Made by a program: the position numbers and the translations under genes
Assembly (NCBI GenBank): GCA_027186245.1
Contig: CP114486.1
Span: 9,128,501 to 9,192,500 of the forward strand
Length of the DNA: 64,000 bases
Direction of reading: 5' to 3'
DNA from: Coriaria nepalensis
Lineage: Eukaryota > Streptophyta > Magnoliopsida > Cucurbitales > Coriariaceae
The notes under the pieces: generated by a model
Told to the model about the DNA's origin: nothing
Database searches by the model: none
What the model saw: only the letters and a program-made list of their open reading frames with translations
Shown: positions 10,930-22,165 of the stretch, in pieces
Position numbering within the stretch: position 1 is the first letter of the stretch
Layout: each line of letters starts with the position of its first letter

Positions 10930-11330
10930 ACTGTCATGTGCGTAAAGTTTTACCCCGAACTTAGACGCTCCGTGCGGCACTTGACACTCTTTCGAGTAAC
11001 CAAGTCAGCCTAATCAAACCTTGCCAAGAGGTTTGCTTGAAGACTTAGAAGAACACTCAAGCTAGAGAGAATAAAGAACTCTTTGTATTGCTTGTAGTTT
11101 AGGATGATTTACAAATGAGGAGGACTTCTTCTTATATAAACCCCTACCTTGAAATGGATGGTCAAGATCAATTAGATCTAACCGCTACGATCTATCTTCT
11201 AGAGACTTCCATACAAATATCTACTATTCTACAAGGGACTAGAAGAATGTACAAGGTTTTAGAGAATTCCACAAGTGTGTAGGAAATCATAGAGAATCCT
11301 AGGAAAGTCTAGAAATTTCTTTACTCTTCA

Positions 11331-13400
11331 GTGAAGCCTCCTCCCCCTTTTCTATCAAGTAAGGCAGTCCGTGACATTATGCTATCTCATCCTCACCAAC
11401 TAGCTCAAATAGTATTGTTTCTAAGTCTTATCCCATTACAAATTCTTTGTCTACTAAAATACTTTGTTTCTTATCAAAGGTTTAGTACAACTATTTTTTT
11501 TGCTAACAAAACTAGAGTCCTATTCAAAGGCTATGAAAAACCATAATTGGATATCAGCTATGCAGACATAATGAAAAGCTCTTGATGATAACAATACATG
11601 GTCAATTATCTCCCTACCTCTTGGCAAACAAGCCGTAGGCTGCAAGTGGGTATATAAGCTAAAGTTCAATTTTGATGGTATTCTAGAGAGGTATAAGGTT
11701 AGACTTATGGCAAACGGTTACAATCAACAAGAAGAGATATACTACCAAGAAACTTTCTCACCTATTGCTAAAATAACTACTGTTAGATGTCTCCTAGCTT
11801 TGGCTGCCATAAAAGGGTGAATTTTACATGAATTTGATGTACACAATGCATTTTTGCATAGTGATCTTGATGATGATGCGTTTAGGAAGCTCCCTATGGG
11901 TTATGAAAAGGCTTCTAAACCATTGGTGTGCAAACTGAACAAAAGCCTATATGGCCTTAAAATAGACTTCAAGACAATGGTATCTCTTTTAGTTACTCTC
12001 AATTCAAATTTGATTATAGTCTTTTTACTAAGACTTTCTCAACTCAATTTTATGGTATATTAGTCTATGTTGATGATCCTTTGGTTGCTAGCACATATTC
12101 TTCCTCCATAATGACCACAGAGTTAATCTTGGTTCCAAATTCAAAATAGAGTTTGCTAGATCTATTAATGGCATCCAAATCTCTCAGAAGTACACTCTGG
12201 ACTTTCTTAAAGAAAGCAATCTACTTGATGCAAAACCAGTTAAGATTTCTATGGAACAAAACTTAACATTCAACAAGGAAGATGGTATACAATTCTTCCT
12301 GATCCTTCCATATATAGAAGACTCATAGGAAAACTCATTTATCTTACAATATCAAGAACAGACTTTAGTTTGCAATACAAATACTCAGTCAATTCATGGC
12401 ATTTCCTACCTCTACACATTTGAATACTGTTCATAAACTTTTATGTTACCTCATAGGATCTCCAAGACAAGGTCTTTTCTTTTCCTCTTCTGAGATTCAG
12501 ACGAGCATATTGCGATTATGGCTTGGCTGCTTGTCCCAACACTCGTCGCTCCTTTACCAGATTTTTTGTCTTCATTGGATCTTCCTTGGTTTCCTATAAA
12601 TCAAAGAAACAAGTGACTGTGTCAAGATTTTCAACAGAATTTTAGTACAAATATATGGCGCTATTTTGGCTCAATTACCTTTTGAATGACCAAAAAATTT
12701 TATATTCTTCCGCTGCTCACCTTTTTTGTGATAATCTTGCTGCCCTCCACATTGCCACTAATCCCGCATTCCATGAGCACACCAAGCATATAGAACAGGA
12801 CTGCCGTTTAATAAGAGAAAAAAGTCAAGCTGGATTTATCAAAACTTATCACATATCAATACAGAACCAGATTGCAGATGTTTTCACTAAAACCTTACCT
12901 TCTGCTGCCCTTATGTATCATCTGTCCAAGCTTGGTGTAGACAACATCTACTGTCCTACTTGTGGGAGGGTATTGAAGTATAAATCTCCCCAAATGCCAC
13001 GAATTGAAACTTCTCTGTCGCCATTGATATCGGGTGCTGAAGAACAGAGTGAAACCACTCTAAAAGACATCTGTAAAAATAAGAATGGAGACATGCAAAA
13101 CAGTCACGTTTGCTTAATGAAAAAGCAAAGGGAGAAAAGGAAGCATTTTGTTTACCTCCTCTATACAAAATGCATGGTATCGTAAAAAGAGGATGACACA
13201 TCAGCAAATTCTATTTTTTAGAATTCTGTCTTATTCTTTCCTAGATGTATCTTTCTTATTGGTTGTTTCCTTTTATATATTCAAGTACTGTAACCCTAGC
13301 CACAGTAACGAATCAAGACAACATTATCTTTTCCATTTATAGATTCATCTTTCTCTTATTTTCCTTTTTCTGTATTCATTCTGATATTATACATGAGTTC
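11331..13400 (+). mobile_element. Ty1/copia retrotransposon 3' half (RT, RNase H, probable 3' LTR)
   Basis: Copia sequence starts immediately right of the gypsy LTR (SHPHQLAQ...). It runs through RT at about 11560-12300 (VGCKWVYKLKFNFDGILERYK, then FSPIAKITTVRCLLALAAIKG) and RNase H at 12655-12960. TGTGGGAGGG at 12961-12970 is a good polypurine tract, and TATTGAAGTATAAATC after it looks like an LTR start with TG mutated to TA. The right LTR edge is uncertain. Gag, protease and most of integrase are missing. Confidence 0.7.
11560..12960 (+). pseudogene. Copia RT-RNase H polyprotein relic
   Basis: The RT is broken by stops (TGA at about 11818) and frameshifts. Visible blocks are GCKWVYK, RYKVRLMANGYNQQE, FDVHNAFLHSDLDDD and KPLVCKLNKSLYGLK. 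The RNase H part (12655-12960) is the longest intact piece, with LFCDNLAALHIATNPAFHEHTKHIEQDCRLIREK-type sequence and IADVFTKTLP, the standard copia C-terminus. It is non-functional. Confidence 0.85.
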
Positions 13401-14300
13401 ATCACTTTGTGATACGATGGATACTGCCAATAGTTTCTTAAGCAATCCGAAGTCTAAACCTTCATCTAGACGCATCACCGTCTTAAGCTTCTATGGAGTC
13501 CAACATACTTTTAGAAAAAAAAAAAAAAAAGTGTCTATGTGGGAGATTTTATATTAATTTCTCCATTTTTGCATATTTAATGTTTACGAAAAATATATGA
13601 AATTATGAATATCCGAATATTCTAACAAGTATATTCGGACGTATATCCATTGTATAGAAAGTGAATAGTGTATTAGCTTTGTATATCTATTAGCATTTAG
13701 CCCAAAGCGTTTACTACATATATGAAATATTTATTCTTCAGCTACCAAGTGTTATAAAATAAATTTACTTCTCTATTCAGTTCTAGATACTATTGGAAGA
13801 AAACAAAAAATAATGGTAATAATAAAATAGATAGATAAATAAATAAATGATAACAAAACAATAAAAGTCTTCATATAATGTTGTGAATCATGATATTTGT
13901 AATAAGCATTATTTAACACATGTGGGAACAAAACATATGGTATCATCAGGGTACCTTCGAGGGTACCTTCGAGGAAAAGCCATGGTGTTATACTGTTATT
14001 GAATATTCGTTTGATTTTGACATTAAATTTTTAATTGCTTACTAGACTTTTGCCCGTAGGAATAGCAAGTGAGTTTCGTTGACTAAGCTACCACGTCAAA
14101 TCAGAAAGGTGAAGCGTGTTATAGAGAAACCCAATTTATAAATTAAAAATAAATAAATAAGGAATTTGGTAATGACATCCTCAATAACAATCTAAAGTTT
14201 TTGTCTTGCTCTCTTGTATCTTCATAATCAAAAAGACATTTATAAAGTCCAACGTTGTCGCAACCAAGACACAGGCAGAAGTGTTTGCACTCTAATCAAA
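13401..14300. other. Intergenic DNA upstream of the stress-protein gene
   Basis: No gene is seen. It contains a poly-A tract near 13515, simple repeats (GATA/AATA) near 13820-13850, and a perfect 14-bp tandem duplication (GGGTACCTTCGAGG-like) near 13949-13976. The last 150 bp hold TTTATAAATT-type AT-rich boxes that could be the core promoter of the gene starting at 14301, but no single site is decisive. Confidence 0.3.
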
Positions 14301-15525
14301 ATGGAGTCTAACAATTATACGACATATAGCAGCAGCAGCAGCACAAGCGAGACGGAAAACGATGAAGAAGAGGACAAGAGCTCAAGCGGTAGTTATGAGG
14401 ATGATGAGTTATTTGAGATAAAGCTTGATCATGTTCAGAGCGGGGTAGTGGGTGCTAACATAAAGCTGGTGTGTATCGAGGAAGTGCAGGAAGATGTTTG
14501 TGAGTGTGAGGAAGAGGAAGAGGAGAGTAATTTGTTCTCATTTGACTTTAGAAATTGGAGGGATTGTGTTTATGTTGGGATTGGGATGAGCGAGTCGAGC
14601 ATGGAAGCGCTTGTTTGGACGCTCAATTATGCCGTTAAGCCTTCGACTACCGTTGTCTGTCTCGTACATGTCTTCCCTCAGATACGTTACATTCCCAGTC
14701 CATGTAATTATATAATCTACTCTTCTTCTCTTTCTCTGTTCGTTTTTTCCTAATTTCGGTTTCCTCTCTAATGAGTAGCGACTAGCGAGTGATGAATCTT
14801 ACCAAGTATCATGATGTTTTACACGAATTTAACACGTTCGACATGGTGTGTTGGTAATGATAGTAGGAAATCTTCCGAGGAGTCAGGTGAATCCAAAGCA
14901 AGTTAAGAGCTACATGATCAATGAAAGAGCCAAGAGGAAGGAGTCTCTGAACAAGTTCATCGACATATGCTCTGCTGCCAAGGTGCAATCAAACTTAATT
15001 AGAGAATATACCCAGATCTGTTCCTTAATTATCTGTAGACATGAAGCATGATTCTCAAATAGAGTGAAGAAGGATTGAGTAATTGATGATCAATTGTTGG
15101 ACAGGTTGCAGTGGATACTAAGTTGATTGAGAGCGATGATGTGGGCAAGGCAATCCTCGATATTATCCCTCTTCTCTACATACGGAAGTTAGTACTTGGA
15201 ATCAGCAAAACTAGGTACCACAAAAATAACATATGCATAAAGATGATTCCAAAAGTTTGTTTTCTGTCAATTTTTATCTATTTATTTTCGATTGGGTAGG
15301 AAATCAAGGTCTAGAAGAGGAAATGTAATAGTTGATCAGATACTTGAGAAAGCCAAAGAATTTTGTGATTTGAAAGTTATATGTGAAGGAAGAGAAGTGA
15401 ACTACCAGATGGTGCGCTCACCCATTTCCCCTCCATCTCCATCTCTCTCTCCATCTCTATCTCCACGACCAACTGTCGAAACCATGCAAGGGGAAGATCA
15501 ACCATCATCATGCATTGTTATGTAA
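14301..15525 (+). CDS. Universal stress protein-like (adenine nucleotide alpha hydrolase-like) protein, 4 exons
   Basis: Exons 14301-14703, 14864-14982, 15105-15214 and 15300-15525 join in phase through GT-AG introns to give 285 codons plus TAA. The start is the ATG of MESNNYTTYSSSSS. An in-frame upstream ATG at 14214 adds 29 unconvincing residues. Residues 1-75 are Ser-rich then strongly acidic and look disordered. A UspA-type domain follows: RDCVYVGIGMSESSMEALVWTL, then LVHVFPQIRYIPSPLG across intron 1, LPRSQVNPKQVKSYM in exon 2, VAVDTKLIESDDVGKAILD in exon 3, and KSRSRRGNVIVDQILEKAKEFCDLKVICEG in exon 4. The C-terminus is Pro/Ser-rich (SPPSPSLSPSLSP). Plant members of this type are predicted cytosolic nucleotide-binding stress proteins; the exact ligand is unknown. 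The stop codon lies at the edge of a tandemly duplicated block. Confidence 0.85.
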
Positions 15526-15818
15526 ATCTTAAATACCATATTGGAGTTTATTGTTTGAGGAGGCGATTCCAGTGGAACAGTATAGTATCTAACAACCTTA
15601 CTTATGTACAAATCTTGGATTCGATTTCGCTTGTGCTGGTGGATAAATTGTGAGGGTCTTCTTACTAGTAGTGAGAAGACCCTCACAGCAAAATGTACTT
15701 TTTCATATGTAATCTCTTGATTATCTACTTTAGTTTTTTAACTAAGGCTTGGATTTAGCTGCATTTCCAGCTTAGAGAGTATGGCTTAAAAGTACTTTGT
15801 AATTGAGTTAATTTGAAT

Positions 15819-15826
15819 AGTGAGAC
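15819..15826. other. Empty site corresponding to the hAT insertion in copy B
   Basis: AGTGAGAC occurs once here, in the sequence AATAGTGAGACTTATTT. In copy B the same octamer flanks the 851-bp element at 17604-18454 on both sides, so this is the unoccupied allele-like counterpart. Confidence 0.75.
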
Positions 15827-16439
15827 TTATTTCAATGATTATTTTGAAATATAGACCAAGTTTCAAATACTTGAATATACGGGTTTATTCTTTTATTTTC
15901 TTTTAATAAAGTTTAAAAATAGAAAATAAAAGGACTAAACTACTCCCTCCAACACCCCCCCCCCTCCTCCCTCCCCTCATAACAATTCTTCCCTCCTATC
16001 GTAACGATTCTTCCCTCCTCTTCATCAACTTGAACCAGAAAACCAAATTGATTTCCAACCAAACCAAAAAATCTTGCTCTTCATCAACTCAATAGTAAAT
16101 CTCTGTCTTCATCTTTGTTTCATTCTTCATCATCCAAAGTTATTTCCAACGATAAACGTCGATTTCGTTCTTAGTTTCTTCTTCATCAATCCATTGCCAT
16201 AACCTATTTTCTTTTTTTTTTCTTTGAATGCGACAGTCTCTATATTGTACCCATCAAATTCGAACGGCCATCAATGGATAACGATGAAGTTAATGCACAA
16301 GGGGAAATCTAAGTATGACTTTGTGAAAAAACAAATTGGGGTTTGATATGATCTTGATGAGACTGATTAGAGTTTGAAATTTTCTTTCAAATTTTTATGG
16401 ATATGTGGGAATTTGATTGTTGATTTCAACCTAAAATCA

Positions 16440-16765
16440 TTATGATCTCAGTTCGAAATTCAGATTTCAAATTGAAATCCTTTTGATCTCAGTCCATGAA
16501 CAATTGATTTCGAACTAAGATCAAAAAGATATTTCAGTCTGAGATCGTTGATCTCGGACTGAGATCACTGAAGCTTTTGGTCTAAAATCATGATTCCAAA
16601 ACAAAAGCGTCCAGTTAGTCTGAGATCAAGATTTTGGACATAAATTATTTTGATGTCAGTCCAAAATCAATTGATCACAGACTGAGATAAAAAAGATTTC
16701 AAACTGAGATCTTAGTTGATTTCAGTATGATATCCTTATCTTAGTCTGAAATCTTTTATCTGAAC
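16440..16765. repeat. Cluster of GATCTCAGTC / CTGAGATC short palindromic motifs
   Basis: At least ten imperfect copies of GATCTCAGTC and its near-complement (TCTGAGATC, GACTGAGAT) occur in both orientations within about 320 bp. A shorter, eroded version occupies 19025-19170 in copy B. Adjacent pairs could fold into small hairpins. The cluster lies in an apparent intron between the short first exon and the DUF1985-like exon. Confidence 0.6.
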
Positions 16766-17066
16766 AATTTTCATTTTCAACATATTATCTCAATAGGTTG
16801 TTGTTTGTTTTTAGGGATCACCGAAACTTACCTGGATCTTAAAGTCCGAGGCTCATTTTTTGTACTCGATAAGTAATCGTTCGAGGCTTAACTAGATGAT
16901 TTCCGACATAAAGAAAAAGCTTAATTCGGGAAAGATGAAGATGTTTATGAAATCATGCTTTGGCCAATCCATGAAAGTGAATGAGAGACTCTTATTTTCC
17001 AATCAGATAGTAAAAGCTTTGATACTATGCCAAGTTCAGTCGGTAAGGAAATATGAGGCATGATAC

Positions 17067-19470
17067 GAAATCTTAAATACTATATTAGTGTTCATTGTTT
17101 GGTGAGGTGACTCCACTAGAATCGTATATTGTCTAACAACCTTACTTATGTACAAATCTTGGATTCGATTTCGCTTGTGCTAGTGGATAAATTGTGAGGG
17201 TCTTCTTACAAGTAGTGAAATTATCTTGATATAATAAATCAGTCTATCTTAATTTTAAATCACTAGGCCACATTAATCGAGCTTTCATTGTTGTTAGAAT
17301 TTTGAGCTTCTCTATATTTCAGTTTTTCACCCTTGTAATTCTTAAGCCTAAAGGGAGTTGTTAAGAGTGTTAAAAGCGTATGAAGCAAATTCAATTGGAT
17401 GGAAGCTAAGGAAAATTTCCACCCATTTTTTTGTAGGTTATCTAACAGCAATTCTCACAAAGCAAAATCTATAATATTTTGATTTGTAATCTCTTGATTA
17501 TCTACTTTAGTTTTTTAACTAAGGCTTGGATTTAGTTGCATTTCCAGCAAATAGAGTATGGCTTAATCGTACTTTGTAATTAAGTTACTTTGAATAGTGA
17601 GACAAGAGGTATCAAAATGGGATGGGTTTTTTGGCCCGACCCGTAGCCCGGGGGAAAAACCTGGCCCTAGGCATGGCCCATCCCATTTTTATCAGGGCCG
17701 AGCCAAGCTCGGCCCATATATGGGCCCCGGCTTAGACAAATTTTCAAGCTCGGCTGAGTCCTGCCTGAAGAATTTTTTATTTTACCTCCCTCATAAAAAT
17801 AATTTTTAAATTTTCCCTCCACCCAAATTTTTCCTATAAATATTCACTATTTCATTATAATTTTTCCTCACATTTTCTCACACACACTCTCTCTCTCAAT
17901 CTCTTATCCAATCTTCTAATAGTCTAATTTATAATTAATCTTCATTCTTCTATAATCTCTAGTTTTCTTATCATTAATCTCAATCTCTTATCTAATCTTC
18001 TAATAGTATAATTTATAATTATTCTTCATTCTTCTATAATCCATACTTTTCTTATCATTAATCTCAATCTCTTATCATTATTCTTTGTTATCTCTCTTAT
18101 CCTTATTCCTTAATCTAAAATAATCTCTCTTACTTTAATAATAATTTATTATGAATATTTTATTTAAAAAGAGTCGGGCCTATTTTAGGCCTGGTAAGAC
18201 TCAGTCGAACCCGGTCCATTTCAAGCCCGGATGGACTCGGGATAAACTTAAAGGACTTTCCGGGCTGAGCCAATTTTAGGCCCGGTAAGGCATGGTCAAA
18301 CCCGACCCATTTTAAACCCAGATGGGCCCGGGATAAACCCAAAGGGCTTTCTGGGTCGGGCTCATACATACATTTTCAAAACGGGCCAAGCCCAGCACTG
18401 AATAGTGAAAAGCCATGAAAGGGCCGGGCCGGGCGGCCCGTTTTGACACCTCTAAATGAGACTTATTTAAATAATATTTTGAAATATAGACCAAATTTCA
18501 AAAACTTGAACACATGGGTTTATTCATTTATTTTTTTAGTTTTTAAATAAGCTTAAAAATAGACTAAACTACCTCCACAAAATAACGGTTGTTCCCTCTC
18601 CCTTCATCTTCTTCCTTCTTCTTCACAACCCGAACCAGCAAACCAAATTGATATTTGATCGAACCACAAAATCTAGTTCTCCATCAACCTAATAGCAAAT
18701 CTCTATCTTCATATTTGTTTCAATTTTCACCAACCGAAGTTATTTCCAATGGTAAATGTCAGTTTCGTTCTTAGTTTCTTCATCATCATCCATTAGCATA
18801 ACATGTTTCTTGTTTTCTTCTTTGAATGTGAAGGTATACTGCACCTAGAAAATTCAAACGACCATCAATGGATAACGAAGAAGTTAATGCAGAAGAGGAA
18901 ATCCATGTATGAATTTGTTAAAAACAAAAATTAGGGTTTGATAGGATCTTGATGAAATTGGTTAGAGTTTGAAAGTTTCTTTGAAATTTTATAGATATGT
19001 GAGTATTTGAAAGTTGATTTCGGACTAAAATTGTTATGATCTCAATCCGTGATCAATTGATTTTGGACTGAGGTCGAAAAGATATTTTAGTGTGAAATCA
19101 ATGATCTTGAACTAAGATCATAGGCGATTTTGGTTAGAAATCATGATTTTAGATTGAGATCCTAGTTGAACAATTTTCACTTTCAATATATTATGTCAAT
19201 AGTTTGTTTGTTTGATTTTAGGGATCATCAAAATTTACCCGAATCTTGAAGTCCGAGGCTCATTTTTTGGGTTTGATTACTGCTCATTCGAGACTTCATG
19301 ACGTGATTTCTAACATCAAGAGGAAGCATAATTTGAGACATATGAAGATGTTTATGAAATCATGCTTTGGCCAGTTTATGAAGGTGGATGAGAGACTTAT
19401 TTTCTGGTCATGTAGTCAAAGATTTAATACTACGCCAAGCTAAGTCCACAAATAAATGAGGCAAAATACG
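17067..19470. repeat. Tandem partial duplication, copy B (carries hAT insertion)
   Basis: The second copy of the block at 15524-17066, diverged by many substitutions. It is about 850 bp longer because of an inserted hAT-type element at 17604-18454. Unlike copy A it continues into the rest of the DUF1985-like gene, so copy B is probably the original 5' end and copy A the extra piece. Confidence 0.7.
17604..18454. mobile_element. Non-autonomous hAT-type DNA transposon, 851 bp
   Basis: Its ends are AAGAGGTATCAAAATGGG on the left and, read inward from the right, TAGAGGTGTCAAAACGGGC. This is the G-G-T-G-T-C-A-A-A terminal style common in plant hAT elements. Flanking octamers AGTGAGAC (17596-17603) and AATGAGAC (18455-18462) form an 8-bp target-site duplication with one mismatch, the hAT hallmark. 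The matching empty site is at 15819-15826. Subterminal regions are rich in GGCCCG/CGGGCC blocks. There is no transposase, so it needs one in trans. Confidence 0.8.
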
Positions 19471-21560
19471 ACATAAATAGTCATCCTCTCTATTATTTAT
19501 GAAAGAGTTTTCTCTAGTGATTTGATTGAGATGTCACAAGGCACTACAATACTTTGCAAAGTCATAAAAAATGCAGAAATCATGGCCCACTATTTCATTG
19601 GGAATGATGAAATTTTATGTGGTGAGTTGATTGATATTTTAAATAAATATCATTCTAGAAGCAATATGGCTGAAGAAGATCGTGCTTGTAGGGAAAAGGT
19701 TGAAGTATTACAGGTCAAGTTAGCATTGATCTATTTCTTGGTGGCTAACCTTTTCGAAATTATTAGGAGGAACAAGGTACTAGCTCGTTATCTCTCTATG
19801 GTCTTAGATCTCGAGTTCTTCAATAGTTTCTTTGGGGTAGAGTAGTACACGAGCGAACCATAAAGTATATCAAGAGAGATAATTTGATGAATAAGGCCGA
19901 AAAAGCTATAAATAGAAAAAAAGAGACTGGTGAGAAGATAGATATACATTATTTTCCGCTCACAATTCAAGTAATTGATAGTGTTAGTTAAAGTTATAGT
20001 AAGTTATATGAATTAAATCTAATGTCTGTTAATTATTATTTATATTATTGTAGCTATGCGATTTTGAAGTTATCTCTAGTATTGGAGAGACGTTTAGGAA
20101 ATGTTTGAAAACAACATACATGCCCAATATCCTTAATTGGGCGATGGATATAAAAGAGATTCAAAGACGAGCAAACCAATGAATTTGAAGATCGTTGAGG
20201 TTTTGAAGAACCGAATAGTTAGTTTTGATCGATCTAATTATTTAATTAACCAACATATTTCTTATTCGAACATTAAGAGTATGATGTAGGCTCGAGTGCA
20301 TAGTATTTTACATTCGTCAAGGATAAGTGTGTAAGCTGTATATGAAAACCTTTGACCCGTTTGATGACGAGGTTGAAGATGTAGTTATTGATCGTATGGT
20401 GGTTTAATAATGAGAACAGAGGTGTTGAAGAATTTTCTGAACAAAATAGTGATGAATCAAAGGATGCTGAGGGGGTAGAAGAGAGTGAGGAGGAAGAACA
20501 TCAAGAAGAGGTAGAAGTGGGTGAATAGGAGTCATAAACGATGATGATAAGGAGGTAGAGGATGTATAAAGACATCCTCCACCTACGCCGAGCATTATTA
20601 GTCGTGGGCATTTAGATAATGACTTCCAGGATTTCATCTAGAGGATGGAAGGAAAAATAGAAGATCTCGGGTAGAAAATGGGGTACAATTTGAGTTACAA
20701 AATTAGAGCACTACAGAATAGTGTTGATCAGAGACTAGGAGAGATGGAGCATATTATCGGTTTGATCAGTGAGAAATTAGATAATGCATCTGCTCGTTAA
20801 TTTGGTCCAGACGATGAAGTAGCTTCAGAGAAGGTAATAATTTTTATTTCATTTTTTATATCATATATTATTTTTATCACATTTTAAACTCTACTTTTAT
20901 AATGTAGATGTAATTGATGATGTCATTGATGCCCAGTCCTATCCCCCACATATCGAGGTTCATGTGGTAGTTTATGGAGTTGTTGATAACTTGCTACCTC
21001 GAGAAGGTAAGAATTTTAATTTTCAATTTTGTTTATATTAAGTGTTCATGATTTATTTCATTTAACTAATAATTTTAAGAATTTGTACCTTTCAGGGGTC
21101 ATTGGTGCCAGTCCATCCCCTTCAACTATGGAGGTTTAGGTTCCGGTCAATAGTGTGGGTGATGACCTACCGGTTCAAGAAGATAGGAAATTTCAACTTT
21201 TGTTTTAAACCTCAAATTTTTTTAATCAAGCTAATATAATTATATTTGTTATGTAAGTGTTGTTGTAAATGCTCTCTCACCTTTAAAAATTGAGATTTGG
21301 TTTCCAGTTGACGGAGTGGGGATGAACCGGTAGCTTGAGAAGGTACACAATCATTTAATTGACAAATAATGTTATATTTGTGTGTTTTTTTAACTTTTAT
21401 ATTTTGTTTGTTATGAAGGTGTGGAGTGAGATGTGAAGAGTCACATTAATGAGAGCAACCCTACCTATGTCATGCCAAAGAGATCACGAAGAATAAAGAA
21501 GCGGAGTCCTATAGTTACAAAGACAACTTAGGCAGTCACAATTGGATATGCTTAGCAATT
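18868..21560 (+). pseudogene. DUF1985-like transposon-associated gene relic
   Basis: A short first exon (18868-18906, MDNEEVNAEEEIH, then GT) is followed after a TTTTAG acceptor by an exon at 19222 encoding TRILKSEAHFLGLI and MKMFMKSCFGQFMKVDERLIF. A further open stretch (19522-19845) has VKLALIYFLVANLFEI and LDLEFFNSFFGVE. The pattern K-S-C-F-G-x-F followed by L-A-L-x-Y-F and D-L-x-x-F-N-x-F resembles plant DUF1985 proteins, which are often linked to Ulp1-like proteases of Mutator-type elements. Downstream, an acidic EEE-rich part (20440-20540) and a basic block near 21478-21510 (MPKRSRRIKKRSP) remain. No Ulp1 peptidase domain is visible. Stops and frameshifts are frequent. The family assignment is moderately supported. 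Confidence 0.5.
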
Positions 21561-21924
21561 AATCGAAGGGAGGTAAAGAGAGAGAGAGAGAATAAGAGAA
21601 ATGGTCGGATTTAAAATAAATAAAATAATGAAATGGAGGATTAAGAGTCACATATTGAAGTTACATGATATTTTGGGATTAATCAAGTAATTTTGTAAAA
21701 ATATATAAGAATATATATATAAAGAATAAATTTCTTAACCTATATATAATGATTGTTATTTTTTTTTCTCAAATTTATTTTTTGGCCTGATTATTCTGGT
21801 TGGATTTAAATTAAACATGTAGCCAATACAATACACAATAAACTCAGTGGTTTCAAGTGATCGATTTAAGTTTTTCCGAGTGAATTGGGTGGCCAATTTT
21901 ATGTGCACCTTTACTTATAATATC

Positions 21925-22165
21925 TAAAATTTGGATTGGATTGTGTTGATCGAAGTGTTGTTTACTTGGAAGGCCTTGGCAAGAATATCTACGGAGATTT
22001 TATAATTAGTCCTAAACATTGCATTTTCAATGGTTATATCTCATGAATTTTGACTCTCGGAGTTATAAGAACCATTACATTACATTTTTCTGATATTGTT
22101 TTGAAAATGAACAAGACCAATAGAAGAATTCGAAATCATTTAACCTTTCACTTTCATGAAGTGGA
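21925..22165 (-). pseudogene. Germin-like protein 3' fragment (second relic)
   Basis: About 240 bp closely parallel the 3' part of the germin-like pseudogene at 24331-24560 in the same orientation. Shared stretches include GGAAGGCCTTGGCAAG and TTTGAAAATGAACAAGACC-like sequence. They correspond to the C-terminal cupin region (LIHFQ to AKAFQ). There are many substitutions and no open frame, and the upstream half is missing. It is older or faster decaying than its neighbour and points to a former tandem germin-like array. Confidence 0.7.

Larger units (their letters stand above)
8448..11330 (-). mobile_element. Ty3/gypsy LTR retrotransposon, 5' half (right arm of inverted pair)
   Basis: In minus orientation this holds a full-looking LTR of 399 bp (11330-10932; TGAAGAG... 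to ...GACA), then the primer-binding site at 10929-10918, Gag, protease and RT, stopping at the palindrome centre. The LTR contains a TATA-like TTATATAAG. This arm is better preserved than the left one: Gag C-terminus plus protease and RT persist as long open frames. It lacks RNase H, integrase and a 3' LTR. Its LTR abuts a copia relic at 11331, which it probably interrupts. Confidence 0.85.
15524..17066. repeat. Tandem partial duplication, copy A
   Basis: Copy A begins at AAATCTTAAATACC, overlapping the stop codon of the stress-protein gene, and matches copy B (17067-19470) along its length. Shared blocks include CTTACTTATGTACAAATC, the tract ending AATAGTGAGACTTATTT, an intron-like leader, ATGGATAACGA(T/A)GAAGTTAATGCA, and the start of a DUF1985-like exon (16813-17060, KSCFGQ and KVNERL frames, with stops). 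Copy A stops where copy B begins. It is probably the 5' part of a transposon-associated gene duplicated head to tail. Confidence 0.7.

Noticed and set aside
17597..18494. Proline/glycine-rich open frames on both strands
   Set aside because: They are translations of GGCCCG-rich subterminal repeats of the hAT-type element, with no protein homology.
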